NCBI RefSeq assembly: GCF_003594875.1
Contig: NZ_QZEY01000024.1
Coordinates: 56,910 to 120,909, forward strand
DNA length: 64,000 nucleotides
Direction: 5' to 3'
Origin: Bailinhaonella thermotolerans
GTDB lineage: Bacteria; Actinomycetota; Actinomycetes; Streptosporangiales; Streptosporangiaceae
This document shows positions 24,361-32,187 of this stretch, one piece after another. The notes beneath the pieces were generated by a model. That model made no database searches and was not told where the DNA came from. It worked only from the letters and a program-made list of their open reading frames with translations. Each line of letters opens with the position of its first letter. Within the stretch, counting starts at the first letter, position 1. The position numbers and the translations under genes were made by a program.

Positions 24361-24864
24361 ATGAAGGGGAGCATGAGCACACCCCCGAAGAGCGGCCGCC
24401 GCGCCATCGGCGCCACGGCCTACGTCCTCGACGACATCTCCAAGCGGATCATCGAACAGCTCCAGATGGACGGCCGCAAGCCCTACGCCGCCATCGGCAA
24501 GGTCGTGGGCCTCAGCGAGGCGGCCGTACGCCAGCGGGTCCAGCGCCTCCTCGACGCGGGCGTCATGCAGATCGTCGCGGTCACCGACCCCCTCACCCTC
24601 GGTTTCCCGCGCCAGGCCATGATCGGCATCAAATGCGAGGGCGACCTGGAAACGGTCGGCGACGAACTCGCCGCCATCGACGAGGTCGACTACATCGTCC
24701 TCACGGCCGGCTCCTTCGACCTCATAGTCGAGGTCGTCTGCGAAGGCGACAGCCACCTCCTGGAAATCCTCGGCAAAATCCGCGCCATCCCGACCGTCCG
24801 CACCACCGAATCCTTCGTCTACCTCAAACTGCGCAAGCAAACCTATTCCTGGGGCACCCGCTGA
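24361..24864 (+). CDS. Lrp/AsnC-family transcriptional regulator
   Basis: A 167-residue regulator. The N-terminal winged HTH includes LDDISKRIIEQLQMDGRKPY and GLSEAAVRQRVQRLLDAGVMQIVAV. The C-terminal RAM domain (about 80-155) binds small effectors such as amino acids and mediates oligomerisation. ATG 24361 is preceded by GGGAGGGGAG; another ATG at 24373 is possible. Divergence from the polyamine uptake/oxidation operon and the shared inverted repeat suggest it controls that operon, perhaps sensing a polyamine product; this is inference. Confidence 0.88.
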   Translation: MKGSMSTPPKSGRRAIGATAYVLDDISKRIIEQLQMDGRKPYAAIGKVVGLSEAAVRQRVQRLLDAGVMQIVAVTDPLTLGFPRQAMIGIKCEGDLETVGDELAAIDEVDYIVLTAGSFDLIVEVVCEGDSHLLEILGKIRAIPTVRTTESFVYLKLRKQTYSWGTR

Positions 24865-24900
24865 CCCTCTCCCCATCCGGTACGACGGGCGGCCCCCGCC

Positions 24901-24981
24901 GTACGGCGGGCACGGCACGCGGTCGCCGTACGGCGGGCACGGCACGCGGTCGCCGTACGGCGGGCACGGCACGGGGCCGCC
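24901..24981 (+). repeat. 27-bp tandem repeat, three copies
   Basis: Units 24901-24927 and 24928-24954 are identical; 24955-24981 differs at two bases near its end. Each begins GTACGGCGGGCACGGCAC. The array lies between the Lrp-type gene and a terminator and contains no gene. Confidence 0.85.
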
Positions 24982-25000
24982 TCGGGCGGCGGGGGACCCG

Positions 25001-25032
25001 GGAAACGAAAACGCCCCTCCGGAGAGGGGCGT
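25001..25032 (-). terminator. Intrinsic terminator of the GT2 operon
   Basis: A 9-bp perfect stem (25011-25019 with 25024-25032, 4-nt loop) is followed on the minus strand by TTTTCGTTTCC. It ends the transcript that carries the glycosyltransferase and small membrane peptide. Confidence 0.85.
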
Positions 25033-25050
25033 ATCGCGCGAAGGCGGGGC

Positions 25051-25209
25051 TCAGGCCTCGGTCTTCGGCAGGATGCGCTTGACGGCGACGCCCGCCGACA
25101 CGAGCGTGAACAGCGCGAGGGCGATCCACAGGGCGTTGACGCCCGCGAACGGGGCCGCGGCGAGGCCGCCGAAGCCCGCGGCCACGCCGCCGACCGGGTT
25201 GTTGTACAT
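25051..25209 (-). CDS. 52-residue single-span membrane peptide coupled to the GT2 gene
   Basis: A short gene starting MYNNPVGGVAAGFGG, with one hydrophobic helix (NALWIALALFTLVSAGVAV) and a basic tail ending RILPKTEA. The ATG at 25209 directly follows the TAG of the glycosyltransferase, so it is translationally coupled. Its layout (small residues, then a membrane span, then basic residues) resembles a minimal cell-wall sorting domain whose LAxTG-type motif has degenerated to LAAAP. The terminal LPKTE has no span after it and is probably not a sortase signal. A class F sortase gene lies divergently upstream. Function unknown; possibly a subunit of the polysaccharide synthase. Confidence 0.65.
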   Translation of the reverse strand: MYNNPVGGVAAGFGGLAAAPFAGVNALWIALALFTLVSAGVAVKRILPKTEA

Positions 25210-26343
25210 CTACCATTTCCTTTCTCTGCGCCAGGCCGCCTCCCAAAAGGCCTTCGCCTGGACTACCTGCAGGAACACGTCGAACACCATCTCGACGAAC
25301 AGCAGCGCGGCCACGAGCATGTGCCTCGGGCCACGGGCTCGCACGGTGACGACGCGTTCCACGATGAAGATCACGGTGACCGCGGCCCAGACCGGATGGA
25401 TCCGGAGGCCGCCGGCGACCGCGATGGACCACACGGTGGTGGTCAGGTACGCGAAGATGACGAGGACTCCGGCGAGCGAGAAGAGCTGACGCCCCCAGTA
25501 CGGGCGCGTCACCTTCGTCCAGCCGTAGTCCGTGAGGTTCTCCAGCGCGCCGCGCTTCCAGCGCAGCCGCTGCCGGAACAGGTCCCGCCAGGTGAGCATG
25601 ACCTCGGTCTTGAGCGTGCACCTGGCCGGGGCGAGGATGCGCAGGCCCAGGTGGAGGATCGCCAGCGTGAGCTCGTTGTCCTCGGTGAGCACGCGCACGT
25701 CGTAGACGTGGCCCGCGCCCGGCAGCCGGCCGGCGCGCCGGGCCTCGACCACGCGCTGGAGCGTGAGCGCCCGGAACATGGTGGCGGTCCCGGTCAGGAC
25801 CAGGGCCCTGCCCTTGAGCCTGCGCACGTCGCGGGCGTAGCGGACGTACTCGTTGCGCTGGAACATCCCGACGAGCCCGCCGCCGTCCTTGCCGGTGAAC
25901 GTGCCGCCGACCGCGGCGTACCGCCCGGCCGCCAGGGTCTCCAGCCCGGCCCGGACGAAGCCGGGGTCCAGCGCCGAGTCCGCGTCCATGACCAGCACCA
26001 CGTCGTCGGGGCCGAGCGTGCCGAGCAGCCCGTCGAGCACCTGGTTGAGGGCGCCGGCCTTCTTGTGCGCGTTGCCCGCCGTCTCCACGACCTCCACGCC
26101 CAGGGACCTGGCGATGTCGGCGGTCGCGTCGGCGCAGTTGTCCGCGATGACGATCACGCGGTCCGGGGCGTGCTCCTGGCCGCGCAGCGAGGCGATGCTG
26201 TCGGCGATCTGGCCGGCCTCGTCGTGGGCGGGGATCAGCGCCGTGACCCGCGCCCGCCGGATCGGCAGCGGAGGCAGGTCCGGCCCTTCGGCCTGACCGT
26301 GTCGTACGGCGGGGCCGGGCCGGGTGGCGGTCGCAGGGGTCAC
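25210..26343 (-). CDS. Processive GT2 glycosyltransferase (PgaC/hyaluronan-synthase-like)
   Basis: A 377-residue membrane enzyme. The GT-A domain has VTALIPAHDEAGQI, the UDP/metal-binding VLVMDADSAL, the catalytic-base motif TEDNELT and the product-binding FRQRLRWKRG (Q-x-x-R-W type) that marks processive synthases. At least three C-terminal membrane spans follow. Related enzymes make poly-N-acetylglucosamine, hyaluronan or cellulose; the polymer here is unknown. I place the start at GTG 26343 (AGGAAG upstream), because the extra upstream codons to 26427 are low-complexity. It is divergent from the class F sortase. Confidence 0.85.
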   Translation of the reverse strand: MTPATATRPGPAVRHGQAEGPDLPPLPIRRARVTALIPAHDEAGQIADSIASLRGQEHAPDRVIVIADNCADATADIARSLGVEVVETAGNAHKKAGALNQVLDGLLGTLGPDDVVLVMDADSALDPGFVRAGLETLAAGRYAAVGGTFTGKDGGGLVGMFQRNEYVRYARDVRRLKGRALVLTGTATMFRALTLQRVVEARRAGRLPGAGHVYDVRVLTEDNELTLAILHLGLRILAPARCTLKTEVMLTWRDLFRQRLRWKRGALENLTDYGWTKVTRPYWGRQLFSLAGVLVIFAYLTTTVWSIAVAGGLRIHPVWAAVTVIFIVERVVTVRARGPRHMLVAALLFVEMVFDVFLQVVQAKAFWEAAWRRERKW

Positions 26344-26518
26344 GTGACGGCTTCCTGGGGGAGGGCGGGCATGGCGAAGCCTCGGACCGGAGTCAGAGGG
26401 ACCGCGAGGAGGAGCGCCATCGCTCAAGCGGCGAACGCCGACGGCAACCTGCGGGGGACGGTCGCGGACGAGCGGAGACGCAGGTCGGCGACGGGAGAAG
26501 CATAGCGCTATTTATCCC

Positions 26519-26554
26519 TTAGATGCACCTTTGGTGATTTAGATGCATCTTTGG
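26519..26554. promoter_or_regulatory. Two 16-bp direct repeats in the sortase/GT2 intergenic region
   Basis: TTAGATGCACCTTTGG (26519-26534) and TTAGATGCATCTTTGG (26539-26554) differ at one base and start 20 bp apart, about two helical turns. They lie in an AT-rich divergent region, next to a 10-bp palindrome ATAGCGCTAT (26502-26511). They probably bind a regulator as tandem sites. Confidence 0.6.
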
Positions 26555-26646
26555 GGAGTTTAATGATCGAAATGACTGTTTGACCGGTTCGCTGGCTATG
26601 ATCGGCGGGTCAGGACGTTCCCCTCAGCTCACGACAGGCGGTCGCC

Positions 26647-27303
26647 ATGTCCCAGCCCCGGCGGCGCCGTTCCCCCGTCGTCCCAGCCGTGGCCGCCGTG
26701 CTCGGCGCGGTGGCGCTCGCCGCGGTGCTGTGGCCGCGCGGCGAGGGCGTCCCGCCCGCCCCCGCGCCCGCGGCCGCCCCGGCAGTGGCCCCCGTCACCG
26801 CCCGGCCCGGCCCGGCCGCGCCGGCCGTCGCGTCACCCCCGGTCCCGCCGTCGCCCCCGGTGCGCCTGGAGATCCCCGGCATCGGCATCCGCGCCAAGGT
26901 GCTGAGCCTCGGCCTCAACCCCGACGGCACCCTGGAGGTCCCGCCGCTGTCCAAGGCCGAGCAGACCGGCTGGTACAACCGCGGCTCGGCCCCGGGCCTC
27001 CCCGGTCCCACCGTCATCGCCGGCCACGTGGACTCGGCCCGCGGCCCCGCCGTCTTCTACCGCCTCGGCGCCCTCAAGCGCGGCGACCGCGCCCGCGTCG
27101 TCCGCGCCGACGGCAAGGTCGCCACCTACGAGATCGACGCCATCGAGTCCGTCCCCAAGGACGCCTTCCCCACCGACCGCGTCTACGGCGCGGTCCCCCA
27201 CCCCGCCCTCCGCCTCATAACCTGCGGCGGCGCCTTCGACCGCGCCACCGGCCACTACGAGAACAACACCATCGCCTACGCCCACCTCCTCTCCCTCCAC
27301 TGA
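26647..27303 (+). CDS. Class F sortase
   Basis: A 218-residue transpeptidase with an N-terminal anchor (basic MSQPRRRR, then a hydrophobic span to about residue 29) and a Pro/Ala-rich wall-spanning stretch to about 72. The catalytic domain has His127 in VIAGHVDS and Cys193 in RLITCGG, followed by the conserved arginine region DRATGHYENN, which fits class F sortases of actinomycetes. These enzymes cleave a sorting motif and attach proteins to the cell wall. No classical LPxTG substrate gene is next to it. ATG 26647 has only a weak ribosome site; TATGAT at 26597-26602 is a possible -10. Confidence 0.88.
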   Translation: MSQPRRRRSPVVPAVAAVLGAVALAAVLWPRGEGVPPAPAPAAAPAVAPVTARPGPAAPAVASPPVPPSPPVRLEIPGIGIRAKVLSLGLNPDGTLEVPPLSKAEQTGWYNRGSAPGLPGPTVIAGHVDSARGPAVFYRLGALKRGDRARVVRADGKVATYEIDAIESVPKDAFPTDRVYGAVPHPALRLITCGGAFDRATGHYENNTIAYAHLLSLH

Positions 27304-27326
27304 CCCCGCGCATTCCAGGTCCCGGC

Positions 27327-27767
27327 CTACTCCTCCCCGGACGGGACGGGGATGCCGTTGGCCTCGGCGAAAGCCAGGCAGCGCGCCATGGTGTCCCCGA
27401 CCACGCCGTAGTAACGGTCGTCCAGCGGGCTCAGCAGCTCATGGGCGTCGTCGGGCAGGTCGCCCAGGCGGTCGTCACGCTCCTCGTCGGACATCGCGGC
27501 CGGGTCGATCCCCGCGACGTCCAGCGCCTCGCGGACCAGGGCGAGAAGCCGGTCGTCGCCGGTCAGTCCCAGCGCGTGGAGCGTGCGGGTCATCTGTTCG
27601 CACGAGGTGTAGGCCAGCCAGCCGTCGAAGCCGTTCGGGGCGACCATCGCGTCGATCCAGCCGATGTCGGCCACCACGCGCTCAGCGGGCGAGAGGCGGC
27701 CGCCCGCCCCCTCCTTCTCGGCGAGGAGGACGACCAGGTCCAGGATTCGGGTCTGGGGGTCTGTCAT
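27327..27767 (-). CDS. DUF4375 (DMP19)-like hypothetical protein
   Basis: A 146-residue acidic cytoplasmic protein. The central part (DAMVAPNGFDGWLAYTSCEQMTRTLHALG, seen in pieces around 40-70) has the G-F-D-x-W/F pattern and helical layout of the DUF4375/DMP19 group, some members of which mimic DNA or act as immunity-type proteins. A second acidic stretch is SDEERDDRLGDLPDD. The exact role is unknown and the family call is by pattern only. It converges with the sortase gene and is followed by the HIT gene on the same strand. Confidence 0.55.
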   Translation of the reverse strand: MTDPQTRILDLVVLLAEKEGAGGRLSPAERVVADIGWIDAMVAPNGFDGWLAYTSCEQMTRTLHALGLTGDDRLLALVREALDVAGIDPAAMSDEERDDRLGDLPDDAHELLSPLDDRYYGVVGDTMARCLAFAEANGIPVPSGEE

Positions 27768-27802
27768 GCCCAGACTTTACCCAGGTCAGGGGGTGCTTGG
27801 GC

Positions 27803-28222
27803 TCAGGGGAGGGCTTGGCGGAGTTTGCTGGCGTAGGAGGCGGCTTCTTCGGGGTTCTCGTATTTCACTCGGGGCCAGAAGAAGCCGCGGAGGCCGTCGC
27901 CCTTGGTGCGGGGGACCACGTGGACGTGGAGGTGGGGGACGCTCTGGCTCACCCGGTTGTTCATGGCGACGAAGGAGCCGCCGGCGGACAGGGCGCGCTC
28001 CATCGCGGCGGCCAGGGCGCGGGCCTGGGTGAAGAGCGGGGCCAGGAGGTCGGGGGGCAGGTCGGGGAGGGTCTCCACGTGGGCGCGGGGGATGAGCAGG
28101 GTGTGGCCCTTGAAGACCGGGCGGGTGTCGAGGAAGGCCACGGTGGTGTCGTCGGCGTGGACGACGAAGGCGTCCTCCTCACCCGCCGCGATACGGCAGA
28201 AGAGGCAGTCAGCGGGGTTCAG
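27803..28222 (-). CDS. HIT family nucleotide hydrolase, apparent CTG start
   Basis: A 139-residue histidine-triad protein. The triad reads HLHVHVVP, and the N-terminal CLFC pair, the zinc site of one HIT branch, is encoded upstream of the first GTG (28141). The only feasible start that includes CLFC is CTG at 28222: an in-frame TAG lies 8 codons upstream, and GGAGG sits 6 nt before the CTG. The gene overlaps the end of the DivIVA-domain gene by 14 bp. HIT proteins hydrolyse nucleotide conjugates such as AMP-amine or diadenosine polyphosphates. A shorter product from 28141 would lack the zinc site. Confidence 0.82.
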   Translation of the reverse strand: MNPADCLFCRIAAGEEDAFVVHADDTTVAFLDTRPVFKGHTLLIPRAHVETLPDLPPDLLAPLFTQARALAAAMERALSAGGSFVAMNNRVSQSVPHLHVHVVPRTKGDGLRGFFWPRVKYENPEEAASYASKLRQALP

Positions 28223-29804
28223 GGTGGTCCTCCAGCATCTCGGCTACCTCGGTCATGAAGGCGTCCACGTCGGGCACGGCGTAACCCACGCGGATCACGG
28301 TCGTGCTGAACTTGACGCCGCGGACGTCCTCCGCCGTCAGCGGCCGCTCCGCCGTGCCCCGCAGGGTGTCGGCGACGCGGTCGAGGAACTCGTCCACCTC
28401 GCGCTCGTCGTACCCCATACCGAGCCGCCGCAACGAGAACTTCACGCCCTCGACCCGCGCGACCCGCCGTTCCACCTGCTCGCGGGCCGCCCCGCCCGCG
28501 TTCGCGCCGCGCAGCAGCGGGTCCGGCCGCATCCGGGCCCCCGTCTCCACAGCCGCCGCGGGCCGCGCCACCAGCTCGTCCGTGCGGGGCGTCGCGGCCG
28601 CCCACCCCGGCGTCCCCCGCCGCGGGGTCTCGTCCGCGTCCTCCTCCGGGGGCACGGGCCACCGGGGCCCCCGCCCCACCCGCACCTCGTCCCCGGCGTC
28701 CGCCGGCGGCACGGGCCATCCGGCCCCGGCCCCCGGCTTCTCCGCCGGCTCCGCCGCGTCGTCCTCGTCCCGCGCGTCCGGGGCCGTCGCGGGCGGGGCC
28801 GGTCTCGGCTCGGGTACGGCTCGCGCCCGGCGCTCCCCCGGCTCGTCCCCGGCGTCCGCCGGAGGGAGGTCGCCCATCCTGGGCCGGGCCGCCTGCCGTT
28901 CGGCCGCCTCGCGGACCGCGTCGGCCCAGCCGGTGCCCGTGCTCTTGCGCCCGGTCGCCGGCTCCGCCTCGGCCCGGGCCGGTCGCGGCTCCTTCCGGGG
29001 CTCCGGCCGCGATCCCGCCGCCTCCCGGTCCTCGGCCTCCTCCGCCCGCGAGGACCAGAAGGAACCCGCGCCGGCCGGGTCCGGGGTCCTCGCGCCGGTA
29101 CGGCGGTCCGCGCCGCGGCCGGGCATCTCCGTCGCGGCCGGGATGACGTCGGTCATCTCCGCCTCGTCCTCCGCGGGGGCCGCGGGCGCGGGCCGTACGG
29201 CGGAGGCGGGGCTCGCCGGGGTGGCGCCGGTGTCCTCGGGGCCGGCCGCGCGGCGGGGCCGCCACGTGTCCTCGTCCCCCTCCCAGGATTCCGGGTGGCG
29301 GTGCCGCCAGGCCCCCGCCCCGGTGGGGTCGTCGCTCTCGGCCGGAGGCATGGGCCAGGGGTCGCGGGCGGCGAGCGCGGCCTCGTCCCCGGGCCGGACC
29401 CGGGGGTAGGGCGGGTACGGCGGGGCGTCGGTCGGCCCGGCCGAGCCCCGGGTGAGGGCGCGCGGCGGCCGGGGGTACGGCGGCGCGTCCGGGTGGCGGG
29501 GACCCGGGGCCGGGGCCGCCTCGATCGCCTGGCGGGCGGCGGGCGGGCGCGCCCCGGGAACCGCCGGATCGGCGGCGCGGGCCTCCAGCGCGACGATGAA
29601 GGCCTCCAGCGCGAAGTCCACCGCCATCTCGTTGTATCCGCCCATGCGCACCTTGAAGCGCACGTCGCGTACGTCCTGGGCGGTCACCGCCGGGCCTTCG
29701 AGGGGGGCGCGGCCCAGCGTCGCCAGGATCCGGTGGATGAAGCGATCCACCTCGTCCACGTCGTAACCGGGCCGAATCAGCGTGACGCGGGGGAATCGGT
29801 GCAC
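28209..29804 (-). CDS. DivIVA-domain protein with paired N- and C-terminal modules
   Basis: About 531 residues. The N-terminal module has RVTLIRPGYDVDEVDRFIHR and RFKVRMGGYNEMAVDFALEA. The C-terminal module has FSLRRLGMGYDEREVDEFLDR and FSTTVIRVGYAVPDVDAFM. Each pair repeats the G-Y-x-x-x-x-V-D core of DivIVA-like domains, which dimerise and sense membrane curvature. A 300-residue Pro/Ala/Glu/Arg-rich disordered region joins them and holds repeats of PPADAGDE. It probably helps polar growth or septum positioning. GTG 29804 matches the domain start; GTG 29849 is an alternative. It overlaps the HIT gene. Confidence 0.8.
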   Translation of the reverse strand: MHRFPRVTLIRPGYDVDEVDRFIHRILATLGRAPLEGPAVTAQDVRDVRFKVRMGGYNEMAVDFALEAFIVALEARAADPAVPGARPPAARQAIEAAPAPGPRHPDAPPYPRPPRALTRGSAGPTDAPPYPPYPRVRPGDEAALAARDPWPMPPAESDDPTGAGAWRHRHPESWEGDEDTWRPRRAAGPEDTGATPASPASAVRPAPAAPAEDEAEMTDVIPAATEMPGRGADRRTGARTPDPAGAGSFWSSRAEEAEDREAAGSRPEPRKEPRPARAEAEPATGRKSTGTGWADAVREAAERQAARPRMGDLPPADAGDEPGERRARAVPEPRPAPPATAPDARDEDDAAEPAEKPGAGAGWPVPPADAGDEVRVGRGPRWPVPPEEDADETPRRGTPGWAAATPRTDELVARPAAAVETGARMRPDPLLRGANAGGAAREQVERRVARVEGVKFSLRRLGMGYDEREVDEFLDRVADTLRGTAERPLTAEDVRGVKFSTTVIRVGYAVPDVDAFMTEVAEMLEDHPEPR

Positions 29805-29929
29805 CCGTACATTCTGATGTTCACGCGCCCGGCAGGCGAGGGTCTTCACCCCGCCGTGACCAATGATCCACTTCCCGCCCGGCCGGAGGTCCCCGCCGCG
29901 TCACGCCGTACGGCGGGAGCGGGCGCGCC

Positions 29930-31183
29930 TCAGACCCCCGCCGCGACGGGCGGGCCCCCGGCGAGCGGATCCGGTACGGCGGGGCGGGCGCGCAGGCGGC
30001 GGACCGGAGCCGTCAGGAGGAGGGCGGCGGACACGGCCACGGTGGCGGCGGCGGAGACGAACAGCAGGTCACGTGGGGAGACCACCGCCGAGACCGGCCC
30101 GACGAGGGCCTGCCCGGCGGCGACCCCGGACACCGACCCGGCGATCTCGTACGCGGTGACGCGATTGAGTACGGCGTAGGAGACCTGCGTCTGGACGCTC
30201 GTGGACCACATCACCGACCAGAACGCCCACGAGCAGCCGCCCGCGAGGTGCCCGGCCATGAGCAGCGGCAGCGGCGACTCCAGCGCCACGACCAGGGGGA
30301 TCAGCGCGAAGCCGAACAGCGCCACGCCCCCGGCCGCCAGGGGCCTGGACGGCCGCAGGACCATCGCCGCCAGCCCGCCGGCGACGGTGCCCACGCCGAG
30401 GGCGGCCATCGCCCAGCCGTACGCGGCCTCCCCCAGCCGCTCCCCGATCAGCCGCGAGCCGAGCGGGATGGACGGCCCGAAGACCAGCAGCCCGAAGAAC
30501 ACCCAGATGATGATCACCGACCACATCCAGCTCCGGCTCCGGAACTCCCGCCAGCCCTGCCGCGCGTCCGCCAGCAGCGCGGGCCGCACCGCCGCCGCCC
30601 GGGCCCGCGGCAGCCGCCGGATCAGCGCCAGGCACACCCCGCTGACCAGGAACGTCGCCGCGTCCAGGGCGTACACCGCGCCCGGCCCGGTGAGCGCCAT
30701 CAGCGTCCCCGCCACCACGGGCCCGCCCACCTGCGTCGCCGCGTCGGCGATCTTGAGGGTGGCGTTGGCGCGCTGCGGGTCGGCGGCCACGAGCGGGACC
30801 ATCCCGTTGACGCCCGGCTGGAACATCGCGGCGGCCGTGCCGGACAGCAGGGAGGTCGCGAGCAGGAGCCACAGCGGCGGGGTCCCGGTGAGGAAGGCGG
30901 CCGCGAGCACGCCCTGGGCGGCGAAGCGCACCGCGTCCGCGCCCACCATCATGGCCCGCGCCCCGATCCGGTCCGCGAACACCCCGCCCAGCACCACGAA
31001 GATCACGAACGGCGCGGTCCACAGCGAGAGCACGTAGCCCACCGCCGCCACGCCGTAGATCTCGCCGACGGCCAGCGCGGCCGCCACCGGCATCATCGCG
31101 TCGCCCAGCAGCGAGACCGCCCGCGCGGCGAAGTAGAAGGAGAAGTCCCGGGTCCACAACCGGGAACCGATCACAGGAGCCAT
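29930..31183 (-). CDS. MFS transporter, enterobactin-exporter-like (paralogue of 7275-8516)
   Basis: A 417-residue 12-span transporter. It shares RLWTRDFSFYFAARAVSLLGDAMM, AAAMFQPGVNGMVPLV and NATLKIADA with the MFS protein at 7275-8516, so the two are clear paralogues. The role is likely export of a small molecule by proton antiport. I chose ATG 31183 (GGGGGA upstream) over the GTG at 31201. It is divergent from a GlxA-type regulator with only 71 bp between start codons, so that regulator may control it. Confidence 0.86.
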   Translation of the reverse strand: MAPVIGSRLWTRDFSFYFAARAVSLLGDAMMPVAAALAVGEIYGVAAVGYVLSLWTAPFVIFVVLGGVFADRIGARAMMVGADAVRFAAQGVLAAAFLTGTPPLWLLLATSLLSGTAAAMFQPGVNGMVPLVAADPQRANATLKIADAATQVGGPVVAGTLMALTGPGAVYALDAATFLVSGVCLALIRRLPRARAAAVRPALLADARQGWREFRSRSWMWSVIIIWVFFGLLVFGPSIPLGSRLIGERLGEAAYGWAMAALGVGTVAGGLAAMVLRPSRPLAAGGVALFGFALIPLVVALESPLPLLMAGHLAGGCSWAFWSVMWSTSVQTQVSYAVLNRVTAYEIAGSVSGVAAGQALVGPVSAVVSPRDLLFVSAAATVAVSAALLLTAPVRRLRARPAVPDPLAGGPPVAAGV

Positions 31184-31254
31184 TCCCCCGATTGTGGACA
31201 CACGCCACCTCGCCCACAGGAGCCCGGGATGTCGCCATCGGGTACTTTCGTGCC

Positions 31255-32187
31255 ATGCGGCATCGTGTGGTGGCCCTGATCAGCCCGCCCCAGGAGATGT
31301 ACCCCGTGACCTGCGCGGCGGCGGTCTTCGGCGACCACGGGAAGGACATCCCCCGGCACTACGACTTCCGCCTGTGCGCCGAGCGCCCCACGTCCGTCCC
31401 CACGACGATGGGCGTGGACGTCACCGTGCCGCACGGGCTGGAGGCCCTGGACGACGCGGGCACCGTCCTCATCGCGCACTCCAGCGGCCGGGCGTCCCCG
31501 GACGTCCTGCGCGCCGTCGCCGCCGCCCACGCCCGCGGCGCGCGGATCATCGCGGTCTGCTCCGGCGTCCTCGTCCCCGCCGAGCTCGGCCTCCTGGACG
31601 GCCGCGACGCCTCCGTCCACTGGGAGCTGACCGAGGAGGTCGCGCGGCGCTTCCCCCGGATCCGCCCCGACGCGTCGGTCCTCTACGTGGACCACGGGGA
31701 CGTGATCACCGCGGGCGCGTCGTCCACCATGATCGACCTCTGTCTCCACCTGGTGCGGAAGGACCACGGCGCGGCTCTGGCCATGCGCGTCGGACGCCAG
31801 ATCGCCGCCGCGCCCCACCGCGAGGGCCGCCAGCGCCAGTACCCCGACCTGCCCACCGCGGGACCGGCCGCCGACGCCCTCGGCCCGCTCCTGGAGTGGA
31901 TCACCGACAACCTGCACCGCCCGCTCACGATCGAGGACATGGCGGCCCGTTCCGGCGTCTCCCCGCGGACGCTCAGCCGGCGCTTCACCGAGCAGCTCGG
32001 CGTCTCCCCGGGCCGCTGGCTGCTGGAACGCCGCCTCGCGCACGCCCGCGCCCTCCTGGAGGAGACCGACCTGCCCGTCGAGACGGTCGCCCGCCGCTCC
32101 GGCCTGTCCTCCGCCGTCAACCTGCGCCGCCGCTTCCACGCGGCCCTCGACACCACCCCGGCCACCTACCGCCGCGCCTTCCGCTGA
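31255..32187 (+). CDS. GlxA-family AraC-type transcriptional regulator
   Basis: A 310-residue regulator. The N-terminal DJ-1/PfpI-like amidotransferase domain (about 5-165) has the elbow RIIAVCSGVLVPAELGLL and the typical ASVHWELTEE. The C-terminal AraC HTH pair (about 215-308) has LTIEDMAARSGVSPRTLSRRF and ETVARRSGLSSAVNLRRRF. The cysteine is retained but such domains normally act as sensors rather than enzymes. There is no Shine-Dalgarno sequence; TACTTT (31243-31248) is 6 nt upstream, consistent with a leaderless mRNA. It probably regulates the divergent MFS gene. Confidence 0.87.
   Translation: MRHRVVALISPPQEMYPVTCAAAVFGDHGKDIPRHYDFRLCAERPTSVPTTMGVDVTVPHGLEALDDAGTVLIAHSSGRASPDVLRAVAAAHARGARIIAVCSGVLVPAELGLLDGRDASVHWELTEEVARRFPRIRPDASVLYVDHGDVITAGASSTMIDLCLHLVRKDHGAALAMRVGRQIAAAPHREGRQRQYPDLPTAGPAADALGPLLEWITDNLHRPLTIEDMAARSGVSPRTLSRRFTEQLGVSPGRWLLERRLAHARALLEETDLPVETVARRSGLSSAVNLRRRFHAALDTTPATYRRAFR

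Noticed and set aside
24901..24981. Possible CRISPR array
   Set aside because: The 27-bp units are contiguous without spacers and no cas genes are present; it is a simple tandem repeat.
25190..25215. LPKTE at the end of the 52-residue peptide as sortase substrate motif
   Set aside because: A sorting signal needs a membrane span and basic tail after the motif; here the motif is the C-terminus itself.
26343..26427. Longer N-terminus for the GT2 glycosyltransferase
   Set aside because: The additional 28 residues are Pro/Arg/Ser-rich without conservation, while GTG 26343 has a ribosome-site-like AGGAAG.
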